Assembly (NCBI GenBank): GCA_021208885.1
Contig: JAJOJF010000031.1
Location: 1-64,000 of the forward strand
DNA: 64,000 nt
Reading direction: 5' to 3'
DNA from: Burkholderiaceae bacterium
Lineage (GTDB): Bacteria > Pseudomonadota > Gammaproteobacteria > Burkholderiales > Burkholderiaceae_B
The notes under the pieces are model-generated. The model did no database searches. It saw only the letters and a program-made list of their open reading frames with translations, and was not told the DNA's origin. Shown one piece after another: positions 17,202 through 26,333 of the stretch. The stretch's first letter is position 1, and each line of letters begins with the position of its first letter. Position numbers and translations under genes: made by a program.

Positions 17202-17462
17202 TTACTCCAGAGGATCGATCCTATTTAGGGTTTTATGGGCAGAGGCTAAACGCCAGTCATCGAATAAGGCTTCCCTGTGTTCGGTTGCCCATTCTACTAC
17301 CAAGGCTTTGGCTCGCTTTGGCAATGCCCCTTTCAGAACGGTGAGCGATTCAATTGATATCATTGCTTCGTGGTCAGCGTAGTAAGCATGAAAGTGGGGT
17401 GGATTGTGCTTATCGTAGTACATCCGAATCACGATTCCAAAAAACTCACTGATCGTTGGCAT
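17202..17462 (-). CDS. DUF4160 protein
   Basis: An 86-residue protein with the DUF4160 hallmark MPTISEFFGIVIRMYY, HNPPHFHAYY and the tail RALVVEWATEHR-like region before a tryptophan-rich LFDDW. The ATG at 17462 has AGGA six bases upstream; the ATG at 17468 would overlap that site. The gene stands immediately before DUF2442 on the same strand and is probably cotranscribed with it. The histidine-rich motif suggests a metal or nuclease-like site, but this is speculation. Confidence 0.8.
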   Translation of the reverse strand: MPTISEFFGIVIRMYYDKHNPPHFHAYYADHEAMISIESLTVLKGALPKRAKALVVEWATEHREALFDDWRLASAHKTLNRIDPLE

Positions 17463-17639
17463 AGTCATTCCTTTTTAAAAATTTTGGAATGCAGAAGTCT
17501 ATTGGCCAACTGCCAATGTTTTTCGATCATTTGAGTGTATTTGCCCAGCCGGGGAAACACGTATTAAGCGATAAGGCTCTAAAAATACGACATGGCATAA
17601 CTGTGCGTCGAGCACGAATGCACTATGGAGGCAGCCGCC

Positions 17640-18377
17640 TCACTTGCGCGCTTGCTCGTGCCGCACATCACCGGTAAACCGGCCATCAACCAGTGTGATG
17701 GTACGGTCACAGGTTTCAGACAGTCTCGGGTCGTGAGTCACGATCAGCACCGCACAGCCAAACTCACGGTTGAAGTGTCTTAGTAACTCAAAGATATGAG
17801 CGGCTGTTTGTGTATCGAGGTTGCCCGTGGGTTCGTCTGCCAGCAGCAGGGCCGGCCGCGTGGCGAGTGCGCGGGCGATGGCGACACGTTGTTGTTGACC
17901 ACCGGAGAGCTGACTCGGTTTTTTGCGTTCAAAGCCCTTTAAGCCGACCGCATCAAGCAAATGCATGGCCCAGGCGGTTTGATCTTCGGTTGGCTTGCCG
18001 CCTTTGACCATTAGTGGCATCAACACATTCTCAAGCGCCGAGAAGGCTTCGATCAGGTGATGAAACTGAAACACAAAGCCAATTGATTCACGTCGGATTT
18101 TGGTGCGGCCTTCATCATCAAGTTCACGGGTAGCCTGGTCAAGCAGGTAGAGCTCACCGCTCGTGGGTTGATCGAGCAGGCCGATGACATTAAGCAAGGT
18201 GCTTTTGCCAGAGCCCGAAGGGCCAACCAACGCACAGAAGTCATGGGCTCGCAGTGTCATGTTCAGGCCGTGCAGGACCTCTAGCTCGGTCGGCAAGCCG
18301 ATGTTGTAGGACTTGCGCAAGTCCTCAAGCCGCAAGACGGTTGGGCCAGGTGTGCCAGGATCAGTCTGACTAGACAT
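17640..18377 (-). CDS. ABC exporter ATP-binding subunit (MacB/LolD type)
   Basis: A 245-residue ATPase with Walker A GPSGSGKST (residues 52-60), signature LSGGQ (157-161) and Walker B LLLADEPTGNLD (about 177-188). The last is the LolD/MacB-type motif of type VII ABC systems working with FtsX-like permeases. It overlaps the permease gene by 8 bases. With the permease and HlyD-type adaptor it forms a tripartite exporter; the outer-membrane channel is not encoded nearby. Substrate unknown. Confidence 0.93.
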   Translation of the reverse strand: MSSQTDPGTPGPTVLRLEDLRKSYNIGLPTELEVLHGLNMTLRAHDFCALVGPSGSGKSTLLNVIGLLDQPTSGELYLLDQATRELDDEGRTKIRRESIGFVFQFHHLIEAFSALENVLMPLMVKGGKPTEDQTAWAMHLLDAVGLKGFERKKPSQLSGGQQQRVAIARALATRPALLLADEPTGNLDTQTAAHIFELLRHFNREFGCAVLIVTHDPRLSETCDRTITLVDGRFTGDVRHEQARK

Positions 18378-19572
18378 AGCGAATTGCCGCAACGGGATCT
18401 AGACGGGAAGCGCGCCAGGCAGGCGCAATTGCTGCTACAACGCCTGTAATGGTTGCAATGCTGACCGCTACCGGGATGATGGTGGCTGATGGCTTGATGT
18501 CAAACAGCCGTGGCCCGAACTCATTGAAGATCCAGACCATGCCCCAGCCAACGCCAGCCCCGGCGAACGAGCCGAACAAGCCAAGAATCGCGCCTTGGAT
18601 CAGGAACACTCTCAACATCTGTTCCTTGCGTGCCCCCATGGCCCGCAAGATGCCGATTTCTCGGGTGCGTTGGGTCACACTAATTGCCAACACGCTGGCA
18701 ATGCCAAACGCCACTGACAACGCTACAAAAAAGCTGATCAGGCTCGATGACAGGCTTTGTGATTGCAATGCGTTCATCAATTGGCTGTTGATCTGCATCC
18801 AGCTTTCAGACTTGAGATTGGTCAATCGGTCAATCTGGTCGGAGACGCGGCTGGCATCGAAGATGTCTTTGACTGTCAGGTCAATCACTGTGACCCCACC
18901 ATAGAGTCCAAGCAAGGCTTGCGCTTGCTTGAGATCCAGGTACACAAAGCGCGAGTCAAGCTCGCGCACGCCCAAATCGAATATTCCGGTAATGGTCACC
19001 ACTGCCGTTCGGCCGCCACTGGCTTCGAGCCTGAGCTTGCTGCCAACACGCAGGCCAAGGTCGCTCGCAAGTTTGGAGCCAATGACGGTGTCACCAGCAC
19101 CGACCCGAAACTGCCCGCTGATGATGTCGTCACTGATTGAAATAATGCGTTCATAACGCACGGGGTCAATGCCAATAACAGACACTGACATCGTGGCTGC
19201 ACCACGTCTGGCAAATGCCGGGCCAGACACGACCGGCGAGACCGCGGTGACATCGGGTAGCGCCTCAAGCGCAGTCATGATTTGTTGCCAGTTGTTGATT
19301 GACCGCAGTTGCTGAGAGCGTTTGTCTTCAAGTGCGATTTGGCGCACGCCTTCAACAATGGTGGCCTGCCGATTGACTTCTTCGTATGGTTCAACCCGGA
19401 TATGCGCTTGTGTGCCTAGGGTACGGTCAACAATGTTTTTTTGCAGGCCTCCCACCAACGTGGTGATAAAGACAATCACCGCCACGCCCACACCGATGCC
19501 AATCAGGATCAGCAGGGTTTGTGCAAATCCCTGCCGCAAGAACTTCAACGCAATATTGAACTCAATCCACAT
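18370..19572 (-). CDS. FtsX-like ABC permease (MacB/DevC type)
   Basis: A permease of about 400 residues with one N-terminal membrane helix, a large periplasmic domain (roughly residues 45-270) and three C-terminal helices, the MacB/LolCE topology. Family motifs include LLILIGIGVGVAVIVFI, VTQRTREIGILRAMGA and IPVAVSIATITGVVAAIAPAWRASRLDPVAAIRY. I take the ATG at 19572, which overlaps the adaptor gene's end by 11 bases; the longer frame upstream adds a non-homologous lead. It works with the ATPase and the adaptor. Confidence 0.92.
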   Translation of the reverse strand: MWIEFNIALKFLRQGFAQTLLILIGIGVGVAVIVFITTLVGGLQKNIVDRTLGTQAHIRVEPYEEVNRQATIVEGVRQIALEDKRSQQLRSINNWQQIMTALEALPDVTAVSPVVSGPAFARRGAATMSVSVIGIDPVRYERIISISDDIISGQFRVGAGDTVIGSKLASDLGLRVGSKLRLEASGGRTAVVTITGIFDLGVRELDSRFVYLDLKQAQALLGLYGGVTVIDLTVKDIFDASRVSDQIDRLTNLKSESWMQINSQLMNALQSQSLSSSLISFFVALSVAFGIASVLAISVTQRTREIGILRAMGARKEQMLRVFLIQGAILGLFGSFAGAGVGWGMVWIFNEFGPRLFDIKPSATIIPVAVSIATITGVVAAIAPAWRASRLDPVAAIRYV

Positions 19573-20716
19573 CGCCAGCGCGCACCCGTTGGCCCACCGA
19601 CAAGCCTGGTGTGCGAATAACCACATCACCAGTCGACAAACCATCTACCACTTCGCTGTGTGTCAATCCCCGCAGGCCAAGCCTGACTGAACGATCAGCC
19701 ACCCGACCCAGCTCAACGAGCTGAACCATGGCGTCCGTTCCTTTGACTGCACGCAGCGCATCGTTAGGCACCAACAGCGCGTTGTCACGCTTGCCAGTCA
19801 CAATCGTTGCGGTTACGGTCATGTCTTGGCGCAAGTAGTCAGGGGGGTTAGTGACAGCGAGCCTGACGTCGACCGTGCCGCGATCGGCATCCACGGTGGG
19901 TGCGATGTGGTCAACGGTTGCTTCAAACTGCTCATCGGGATAAGCGTCGGGTATGCAAACGGCTGGCTGGCCGGTTGCTAGCACACCGAGGTTGCGCTCA
20001 TCAACTGGCACGAGCACTTCTGTTTCCCCTAGGCGAGCGAGCTCCATCAGTATGCGGCCTGGCTGCACCACATCGCCGGGCTCGACGTTGCGAGTCAGCA
20101 CAATGGCTGGAAATTGAGCGCGGATCTCGGTTTTCTCCAGGGCGGCCTGGGCAGCAGCCAGCCGCTCGACCAGAATCACCTCCTCAGGCCCGCCGGGTGC
20201 CAATGCTTCGGCTATCAGCTTGGCTTGCCGTAAGTTGGCTTCAGCAACCACTTGGGCATTGATGGCTTTCTCGACGATCTCGCGTGAAATAGAATCGGAC
20301 TTTAGCAACGCGGCTCTACGCTCGGCCTCACGCGTGGCTTGTTCAAGTTGAGATTCAGCCTGTTTGAGCGCTTCATCCGCTTGCAAGCGCCGCGATTGAC
20401 GCAGGTTATTTAGCGCTGCTTGTGCCTCACGCACTCGCGCAGCGAGGTCGTCCGCACGCAAAGTTAGCAACAAGTCGCCTGTCTGTACTCTGTCTCCATC
20501 CCGGACATGGCGCTCTACCACTACGCCAGTAATCTCAGCGCCGATGGATGCGGTCGATGTCGAAATTACTCGGCCACTGGCTACAACCGTCTGTATCAGC
20601 GGTTCGGTTTGCGCAACATACACCTGAACAACGGGTCCTTGCCAGGTGCGCCAGCCTAGCCAGCCGCCAATGGCCAGGGCGATAAGAACAGCAACGACAA
20701 CTCGGGGTGACTTCAT
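19562..20716 (-). CDS. Periplasmic adaptor (HlyD/MacA type) of the ABC exporter
   Basis: A 384-residue membrane-fusion protein. An N-terminal anchor (residues 5-21) is followed by the lipoyl halves, which include VVERHVRDGDRVQTGDLLL, and then by a long alpha-helical hairpin rich in Glu/Ala (about 95-170) and beta-barrel parts. It would bridge the inner-membrane permease to an outer-membrane channel. The gene overlaps the permease gene and follows lldD by 21 bases, so the exporter may be cotranscribed with the transport and lactate genes upstream. Confidence 0.9.
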   Translation of the reverse strand: MKSPRVVVAVLIALAIGGWLGWRTWQGPVVQVYVAQTEPLIQTVVASGRVISTSTASIGAEITGVVVERHVRDGDRVQTGDLLLTLRADDLAARVREAQAALNNLRQSRRLQADEALKQAESQLEQATREAERRAALLKSDSISREIVEKAINAQVVAEANLRQAKLIAEALAPGGPEEVILVERLAAAQAALEKTEIRAQFPAIVLTRNVEPGDVVQPGRILMELARLGETEVLVPVDERNLGVLATGQPAVCIPDAYPDEQFEATVDHIAPTVDADRGTVDVRLAVTNPPDYLRQDMTVTATIVTGKRDNALLVPNDALRAVKGTDAMVQLVELGRVADRSVRLGLRGLTHSEVVDGLSTGDVVIRTPGLSVGQRVRAGDVD

Positions 20717-20737
20717 GTCGAGACCCCTGAGCTAGCG

Positions 20738-21895
20738 TCAAACAGTTGGAAAGGTGCCTGGCAACAGGATGCGCTTGTCGACTTTCTCGATGTCTGTGAG
20801 CCCACAGAACGCCATCGAGAGATCGAGTTCGTTGTGAATGAGCTGCAAGGCCTTAGCCACGCCTGCTTGCCCCATGGCACCAAGCCCGTACAGGAAACTG
20901 CGACCGATGTAGCAGCCTTGTGCGCCGAGTGCTCTGGCCTTAAGAACATCCTGGCCACTGCGGATACCGCCATCCATGTGCACTTCAATTTGCTTTCCTA
21001 CCGCATCAACAATGGCTGGCAACGCGTTGATGCTTGAATCTGCCCCGTCGAGCTGTCGGCCGCCGTGATTGCTCACAATCAAGGCATCGGCCCCGGACTG
21101 AGCCGCCAGCCTGGCGTCTTCAACATCCATGATTCCCTTCAGGATCAGTTTACCCCCCCAGAGTTTCTTGATCCACTGAACATCGTCCCAGTTTAGTTTT
21201 GGGTCAAATTGTGATGCCGTCCATTCAGACAGGCGCGACATGTCGGTTACCCCCTTGACATGACCCACAATGTTGCCGAATTGGCGCCGTTTTGTGCCAA
21301 GCATTCCCAAGGCCCAACGAGGTTTCGTGGCGATATTGATGATATTCGCCAAGGTAAGTTTCGGCGGAGCGCTGAGACCATTTCGGATGTCCTTGTGGCG
21401 CTGTCCAAGAATTTGCAGGTCTAGTGTTAGCACCAACGCAGAACAATTGGCCGCTTTGGCTCTTTCTATCAAGCGGGTGATGAAGTCCCGGTCTTTCATG
21501 ACATAGAGCTGAAACCAAAAGGGGTGGTTGTCAGTGCCTTGGGCCACATCTTCAATGGAACAGATGCTCATGGTTGACAAGGTAAACGGCACACCAAAGT
21601 CTTTGGCTGCCCGAGCCGCCAAGATTTCTCCATCAGCATGCTGCATGCCGGTCAGGCCCGTGGGAGCGATGGCAACGGGCATCGCCACGTCCTGGCCAAT
21701 CATGGTGGTCTTTGTGGAGCGGTGTTCCATGTCAATCAAGATGCGCTGGCGAAACTTGATTTTCTGGAAGTCATCCTCATTGGCACGATACGTCGACTCA
21801 GTCCATGAGCCTGAGTCGGCGTAATCGTAAAACATCCGCGGCACTCGTTTTTTAGCCAGTCGACGCAAATCCTCAATATTGGTGATGATGGGCAT
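20738..21895 (-). CDS. lldD: FMN-dependent L-lactate dehydrogenase / alpha-hydroxy-acid dehydrogenase
   Basis: A 385-residue flavoprotein that oxidises L-lactate (or a related 2-hydroxy acid) to the keto acid and passes electrons to the quinone pool. SNHGGRQ (residues 275-281) includes the catalytic His277 and Arg280. The FMN-binding APTGLTGMQHADGE and GGIRSGQDVLKA regions are also typical, as is DYADSGSWTE at the N-terminus. It lies 18 bases after a TRAP permease gene, suggesting the TRAP system imports its substrate. Glycolate or mandelate oxidation is an alternative. Confidence 0.88.
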   Translation of the reverse strand: MPIITNIEDLRRLAKKRVPRMFYDYADSGSWTESTYRANEDDFQKIKFRQRILIDMEHRSTKTTMIGQDVAMPVAIAPTGLTGMQHADGEILAARAAKDFGVPFTLSTMSICSIEDVAQGTDNHPFWFQLYVMKDRDFITRLIERAKAANCSALVLTLDLQILGQRHKDIRNGLSAPPKLTLANIINIATKPRWALGMLGTKRRQFGNIVGHVKGVTDMSRLSEWTASQFDPKLNWDDVQWIKKLWGGKLILKGIMDVEDARLAAQSGADALIVSNHGGRQLDGADSSINALPAIVDAVGKQIEVHMDGGIRSGQDVLKARALGAQGCYIGRSFLYGLGAMGQAGVAKALQLIHNELDLSMAFCGLTDIEKVDKRILLPGTFPTV

Positions 21896-21913
21896 GCGTA
21901 TTACTCCTTGGTT

Positions 21914-23815
21914 TCAAGTCGGTTGGGCAACAGGCGGCTGGCGTCGCAGCACTAGCTGCCAAACAACAACCAGACCAAGAATACCAAATCCGATCAAATC
22001 GGTGAGGCCACCAGGCTTGATCAGTGACAAAGCGCCGATGATCAGCAGGATGCGTTGAGGCATCGTTGCGAAACTCAACAACCATCCGAACAGCCCTCCG
22101 GCCAAAGCAATCACGCCGATGGTTGCAGTGGCAATCGGCCAGACGGCGTGGTACCACTGCTCACCCTCTTCCAGAATGAATAACAACGCCGGCTCATAAA
22201 CGAACATAAAAGGCACGATGTAAGCCGGCGCTGCGGCCCGAACGGCCGACATGCCGGCGCTCCACATGTTGGCACCTGCGATGCCAGCAGCTGCGAACAC
22301 AGATAACGCAACCGGGGGCGTGATAGCTGAGAGGATGGCGAAGTAGAGCGCAAAAAGGTGTGCGGCCGGGTCAACAATACCCATCTTGATCAATGCTGGA
22401 ACAAGCAAGGCGACCATCACAATGTAAGCGGGGGTCGTTGGCATGCCCATGCCTAGAATGATGCCGGCAATCGCAGTTACCAACAGCGCCAGGAAAACAT
22501 GGTTGCTAGCCAAGTCCACCACAACCTGAGTAAAGACAATGCCCATGCCAGTGATGTTGATTGAACCAATCACCAGCCCAGCACATGCACATGCCATGGC
22601 TACTGACAATGCACCCCGCGCGCCATCTTCCAATGCTTGTATCGGTGTGGCCCAAGTAATACTTTTACGGGTTTCCTTTCGCAGCAAGGCTATTGGCAAG
22701 CAGCTAAGTGCAGCCACCAGCGCACACATCGGTGCTGAGTAACCCAAAATCAAACCAATCAGAATGACAAACATCGGGATGAACAGCTGACCGCGCACCA
22801 GCATCACTTGCCATAGCTTGGGTAGGTCTTCTTCTGGGATACCGGCTAAGCGGTAACGCTTGGCTTCAAAGTGAACCGCAAAAAACACCGACAGGTAATA
22901 GAGTGCAGCAGGAACAATCGCCCAGATGGTGATCTGCAGATAAGGCACCGCCAAAAACTCAGCCATCACGAATGCCACGGCCCCCATGACTGGTGGCATG
23001 ATCTGACCGCCAGTTGAGGCAACCGACTCCACCGCTGCCGCAAACGCCGGGCGAAAGCCAGTTTTCTTCATGAGGGGGATGGTAATGGGGCCTGTAACCA
23101 TAACGTTGGCCACAGCGCTACCTGATACTGTGCCAAACATGGATGAGCTTACGATTGCCACTTTACCAGGGCCCCCGGCTGACTTGCCTGTGAGCGACAT
23201 GGAGAAGTCCATGAACAGGCGGCCAGTGCCACTTCTTTCCATGAACGCACCGAAGATGACAAAGAGCATGACGTACGCGGCAGACACGCCAAGTGTTGAG
23301 CCAAATATCCCTTCGGTGGACAGATACAGTTGTTCGAGTAATACCTGCCACGTCACGTTGGTAAAGAAAAACGCGTAACCCACAAATACCAATGCAGTCA
23401 GCGGCAATGCCCATCCGATGATGCGCCGTGTAGCCTCGAGCACAATGATGATAGTGATGATCCCCCAGATGATGTCACCCGTGGTCAGGTCATCGATGTA
23501 AATAATCCGATTAATAAAGTCTTCATAAGTGATGAATATGTGCAGGACTCCCCCGAGTCCCAACACAAGCAACAACATGTCGTAAGAGCGCCACCACGGA
23601 TTGGAAGATCCGCGGTGGCTTGGGTACAGCAAAAACACCAGGACCATGGCAAACAGCAGGTGCGTGCCACGATAAATTACCGCTTCAGGCGGCCCAAACC
23701 ACGTGACGTACATGTGGTAGAGCGACATTGTGACGGCAATGACGGTAATGATCCGTTTCATGATCGATGAAGCGGGATCAAGTGCTGCTTTTTCGTCTGA
23801 GACGACTTCACTCAT
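21914..23815 (-). CDS. Fused TRAP transporter permease (4TM/12TM, TAXI type)
   Basis: A 633-residue polytopic membrane protein in which the small (DctQ) and large (DctM) TRAP subunits are fused. Conserved segments include GTVSGSAVANVMVTGPITIPLMKK, broken here at SAVANVMVTG, then GGQIMPPVMGAVAFVMAEF and GMGMPTTPAYIVMVALL. Such fusions pair with TAXI binding proteins, and one is encoded immediately upstream. It would import an organic acid using the ion gradient; lldD downstream hints at lactate or another 2-hydroxy acid. Confidence 0.92.
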   Translation of the reverse strand: MSEVVSDEKAALDPASSIMKRIITVIAVTMSLYHMYVTWFGPPEAVIYRGTHLLFAMVLVFLLYPSHRGSSNPWWRSYDMLLLVLGLGGVLHIFITYEDFINRIIYIDDLTTGDIIWGIITIIIVLEATRRIIGWALPLTALVFVGYAFFFTNVTWQVLLEQLYLSTEGIFGSTLGVSAAYVMLFVIFGAFMERSGTGRLFMDFSMSLTGKSAGGPGKVAIVSSSMFGTVSGSAVANVMVTGPITIPLMKKTGFRPAFAAAVESVASTGGQIMPPVMGAVAFVMAEFLAVPYLQITIWAIVPAALYYLSVFFAVHFEAKRYRLAGIPEEDLPKLWQVMLVRGQLFIPMFVILIGLILGYSAPMCALVAALSCLPIALLRKETRKSITWATPIQALEDGARGALSVAMACACAGLVIGSINITGMGIVFTQVVVDLASNHVFLALLVTAIAGIILGMGMPTTPAYIVMVALLVPALIKMGIVDPAAHLFALYFAILSAITPPVALSVFAAAGIAGANMWSAGMSAVRAAAPAYIVPFMFVYEPALLFILEEGEQWYHAVWPIATATIGVIALAGGLFGWLLSFATMPQRILLIIGALSLIKPGGLTDLIGFGILGLVVVWQLVLRRQPPVAQPT

Positions 23816-23872
23816 GTTTTTTTCCTGGTGTGAAGCTGTTGTTTTTATGGTCTTACTAAAAACGGTGTTGGA

Positions 23873-24823
23873 TTACATCGCACCGACTTCTTTGTAGTAC
23901 TTGACGGCGCCCGGATGCATGGGCACGCCCATTTCCGTTGCCATGATCTGTGGGGTCAGGTTTGCCATGCTCTTGCTGACAGCGACCATGTCAGGAATGT
24001 TTTCTGCCATGGTTTTAACCATGGTGTAAACCAGATCCTCGGGCAGGTCACAAGCGACGATCACGTGGGTGAAGTAACCGATGGCAGGAACGTCTTCATT
24101 CTGCCCGGGATAGGTGCCAGCCTTGATCATCAGTTTGCTGTAGGCCGGGTTCATTTCACGCAGGCCTTTCATGGTTTCGTCGTCAACCGGCACCATCACG
24201 ACTTCTCGCGAATTGGCCAAATCCATCACCGCTGATGACGGTGCAGCCGTGCCGAGCGTGAACACATCGACGTGGCCGTCTTTCATCATCGAAACGGCAT
24301 CGGTGTAGCCAGCCTGGAAGTTGGCCTTGGCCAAATCGTCATAGGTCATGCCATTGAGCTGAAGCACGGTACCGGTCAACACTTCGGCCGTGTTGCCGCG
24401 GGGCTGCGTGACCAGCCGCTTGCCCTTAATATCTTTGAAACTGTTGATACCCGCATTTTTTTGTGCAACGACCTGAAAGTATTGCGGGTAGAGGTTTGCT
24501 AGTTGGCAGACACCCTCGGTTTTTTGCTTGTATGGAGGCTTGCCGAGCATGCCGTCTACGGCCGTGCTGGAGTTCGACATGCCGATCTGAGCTTTCTTCT
24601 CGTCGATGCCACGCACGTTGGCAATGCCAGCGCCTGGGGTGATGGTGATATTCAAGCCGGGGACAGCTTTTTCCCACATGCCTTTCAAAGCACCACCGAG
24701 CGGTACCCAGACGCCGCCCTGTGGGCCGGTCATGAAGGTGAGGTTCTGTGCGGCGGCGGGCGCTGAAGCCAATGCTGCAGTCACAGCAATGGCGCCGAGG
24801 CTTAGTTTCGTGATTTTTTTCAT
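23873..24823 (-). CDS. TAXI-family TRAP transporter substrate-binding protein
   Basis: A 316-residue periplasmic binding protein from the ATG at 24823, which has GGAG just upstream. The signal peptide ends near SAPAAAQ. The TAXI fold is marked by TGPQGGVWVPLGGALKGMW at the mature N-terminus, AQIGMSNSSTAVDGM, and FKDIKGKRLVTQPRGNTAE. TAXI proteins commonly serve fused TRAP permeases such as the one 57 bases downstream. The substrate is unknown; glutamate, alpha-ketoglutarate and lactate-like acids are candidates in the family. Confidence 0.9.
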   Translation of the reverse strand: MKKITKLSLGAIAVTAALASAPAAAQNLTFMTGPQGGVWVPLGGALKGMWEKAVPGLNITITPGAGIANVRGIDEKKAQIGMSNSSTAVDGMLGKPPYKQKTEGVCQLANLYPQYFQVVAQKNAGINSFKDIKGKRLVTQPRGNTAEVLTGTVLQLNGMTYDDLAKANFQAGYTDAVSMMKDGHVDVFTLGTAAPSSAVMDLANSREVVMVPVDDETMKGLREMNPAYSKLMIKAGTYPGQNEDVPAIGYFTHVIVACDLPEDLVYTMVKTMAENIPDMVAVSKSMANLTPQIMATEMGVPMHPGAVKYYKEVGAM

Positions 24824-25133
24824 GACGTCTCCAAATTGATTAATCAACATCGGCGAGCAGATAGTTTTGCCGAGCGAACCAATTCTATCTGTAAGAATCA
24901 GTTAAGCAAACATGCGGTTTGTCCCTAATAGCGCGAACTTGGCTCGCATCGAGCTTTGATGTTCAGGCCTCGTGATGCAGATCAATTCATTTTGCGGTGC
25001 AGCATTGTTTTCGTGGTTGTCTTCATGATTTTTGACCGCTGGCTGTAGGGTTTTCATTGAGATCACTCTATAACGACGTGTCTATAATCATCTGCGTGCA
25101 GTTACTCTTAACGTTAAACAACGGAGACTCTGA
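24824..25133. promoter_or_regulatory. Divergent promoter region between two TRAP systems
   Basis: This 310-base gap separates the TAXI gene (minus) and the DctP gene (plus). Toward TAXI, TTGCTT (24909-24904), 16 bases, and TAGAAT (24887-24882) form a plausible promoter. Toward DctP, a TATAAT (25083-25088) is visible, but its -35 is unclear. A 12-bp palindrome, TTGATTAATCAA (24836-24847), lies just upstream of the TAXI ribosome site; its spacing is wrong for an FNR box. I see no gene here. Confidence 0.4.
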
Positions 25134-26234
25134 ATGGATCGTCGCTCCTTTATTCGCAAGGCTGGTATGACCAGTGCCGGTGTTGCTGGTCTTTCGACCA
25201 TGGCTGCGCCTGCGCTATCGCAAAACAAGATCACATGGCGCATGGTCACGACATGGCCGAAGAACTTCCCAGGTTTGGGTGTTGGTGCGCAGCGTTTGGC
25301 GGATCGTATTACGGCTGCATCTGGTGGGCGTTTGACCGTTCAGGTGTATTCGGCTGGCGAGTTGGTTCCGCCGCTGCAGTCCATCGATGCGGTCATCGAT
25401 GGTGGCGCCGAAATGTCTCATGGCGCAGCCTACTATTGGCAGAACAAAAGCCAGGCACTTTCGTTCTTTACCGGTGTGCCGTTTGGCATGACCAGCCGCG
25501 AGCTCGGTGCATGGGTGCGCTACCTTGGTGGTCAGGAGATTTGGGATGAGGTCTATGATCAATTTGGCCTGCAGGGCTTTTTGTCGGGTGATACCGGCAC
25601 CCAAGCAGGTGGCTGGTTCCGCAAAGAACTCACGGGCATTGAAGACCTGAAAGGTTTGCGGTTCCGCACGCCTGGCTTGGGTGGCAAGGTCTGGGCTAAG
25701 CTTGGAGCCTCGGTTACTAACATGGCTGCCGGCGAAATCTTCCAGGCACTGCAGTCGGGTACGCTCGATGCTGCAGAATTTGTTGGTCCATACAATGACC
25801 TGGCGCTTGGCTTCTACAAAGTTTGCAACATCTACTACACCAGTAGCTTCACCGAGCCAGGTTTGGCCACCGAGTGTGTTGTCAACAAGAAGAAGTACCA
25901 AGAACTACCAAAAGATCTGCAGGCCTTGGTACGTGATGTCTGCCAGGCGGAATATGACCAGGTTGCATCAGACTTTGCTGCCAACGACCCACGCGCTCTC
26001 GAAGTGCTGGTCAAGGAGCACGGTGTCAAAGCAATCCCGCAGTTCCCTGACAGCATTGTTGAGGGTGCCGCCAAGGCTGCTGCCGAGATCTTGACGGAGA
26101 TCGGCGATAGTGGTGACGCCATGACCAAGAAGACGCTTGATAGCTTCATTAAGGGTTTAAACATTGTCAAGATCAAGACCGACGGTACTGATGCACAGTA
26201 TGTTCAGGCTCGTGCCAAGTACTTCAAGCTTTAA
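25134..26234 (+). CDS. TRAP transporter substrate-binding protein, TakP-like (DctP family)
   Basis: A 366-residue binding protein with a Tat signal, RRSFIRKAG at residues 3-11, ending near PALSQ. The mature part resembles alpha-keto-acid-binding TakP: TWPKNFPGLGVGAQRLADRI, YSAGELVPPLQSIDAV, QAGGWFRKEL and EFVGPYNDLALGF. TakP relatives bind pyruvate or other 2-oxo acids with a sodium ion, and a lactate-binding branch exists. The Tat signal implies export in folded form. A matching DctQM pair lies downstream but on the opposite strand. GGAGA precedes the ATG. Confidence 0.9.
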   Translation: MDRRSFIRKAGMTSAGVAGLSTMAAPALSQNKITWRMVTTWPKNFPGLGVGAQRLADRITAASGGRLTVQVYSAGELVPPLQSIDAVIDGGAEMSHGAAYYWQNKSQALSFFTGVPFGMTSRELGAWVRYLGGQEIWDEVYDQFGLQGFLSGDTGTQAGGWFRKELTGIEDLKGLRFRTPGLGGKVWAKLGASVTNMAAGEIFQALQSGTLDAAEFVGPYNDLALGFYKVCNIYYTSSFTEPGLATECVVNKKKYQELPKDLQALVRDVCQAEYDQVASDFAANDPRALEVLVKEHGVKAIPQFPDSIVEGAAKAAAEILTEIGDSGDAMTKKTLDSFIKGLNIVKIKTDGTDAQYVQARAKYFKL

Positions 26235-26250
26235 ATAAGCATCATCGTTC

Positions 26251-26287
26251 ATGCGACAAGGCCCTGCAGTGCAGGGCCTTGTCGCAT
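26251..26287. terminator. Perfect 18-bp inverted repeat between convergent TRAP genes
   Basis: Arms 26251-26268 and 26270-26287 are exactly complementary, with a single base between them, so the effective hairpin loop must open a few pairs. It lies 16 bases after the dctP stop and 47 before the end of dctM, both read toward it. There is no long T-run on either side, so it is either a bidirectional terminator or an extended stem. Confidence 0.6.
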
Positions 26288-26333
26288 CAAGTGCTAACGA
26301 TGGCGTATCACCAGTTGTGAACGTTCGTCCGAG

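Noticed and set aside
17628..17641. GAGGC/GCCTC hairpin at the end of the ABC ATPase gene, as a terminator
   Set aside because: The stem is only 5 bp, it overlaps the stop codon and no T-run follows on either strand.
20738..21895. lldD as an isopentenyl or glutamate-synthase-type FMN protein
   Set aside because: The SNHGGRQ motif with its His/Arg pair and the DYADSGSWTE opening are those of the lactate/glycolate oxidase family.
24836..24847. Palindrome TTGATTAATCAA upstream of the TAXI gene, as an FNR-type site
   Set aside because: FNR sites have four bases between the TTGAT and ATCAA halves; here there are two. Short palindromes of this length occur by chance many times in 64 kb.
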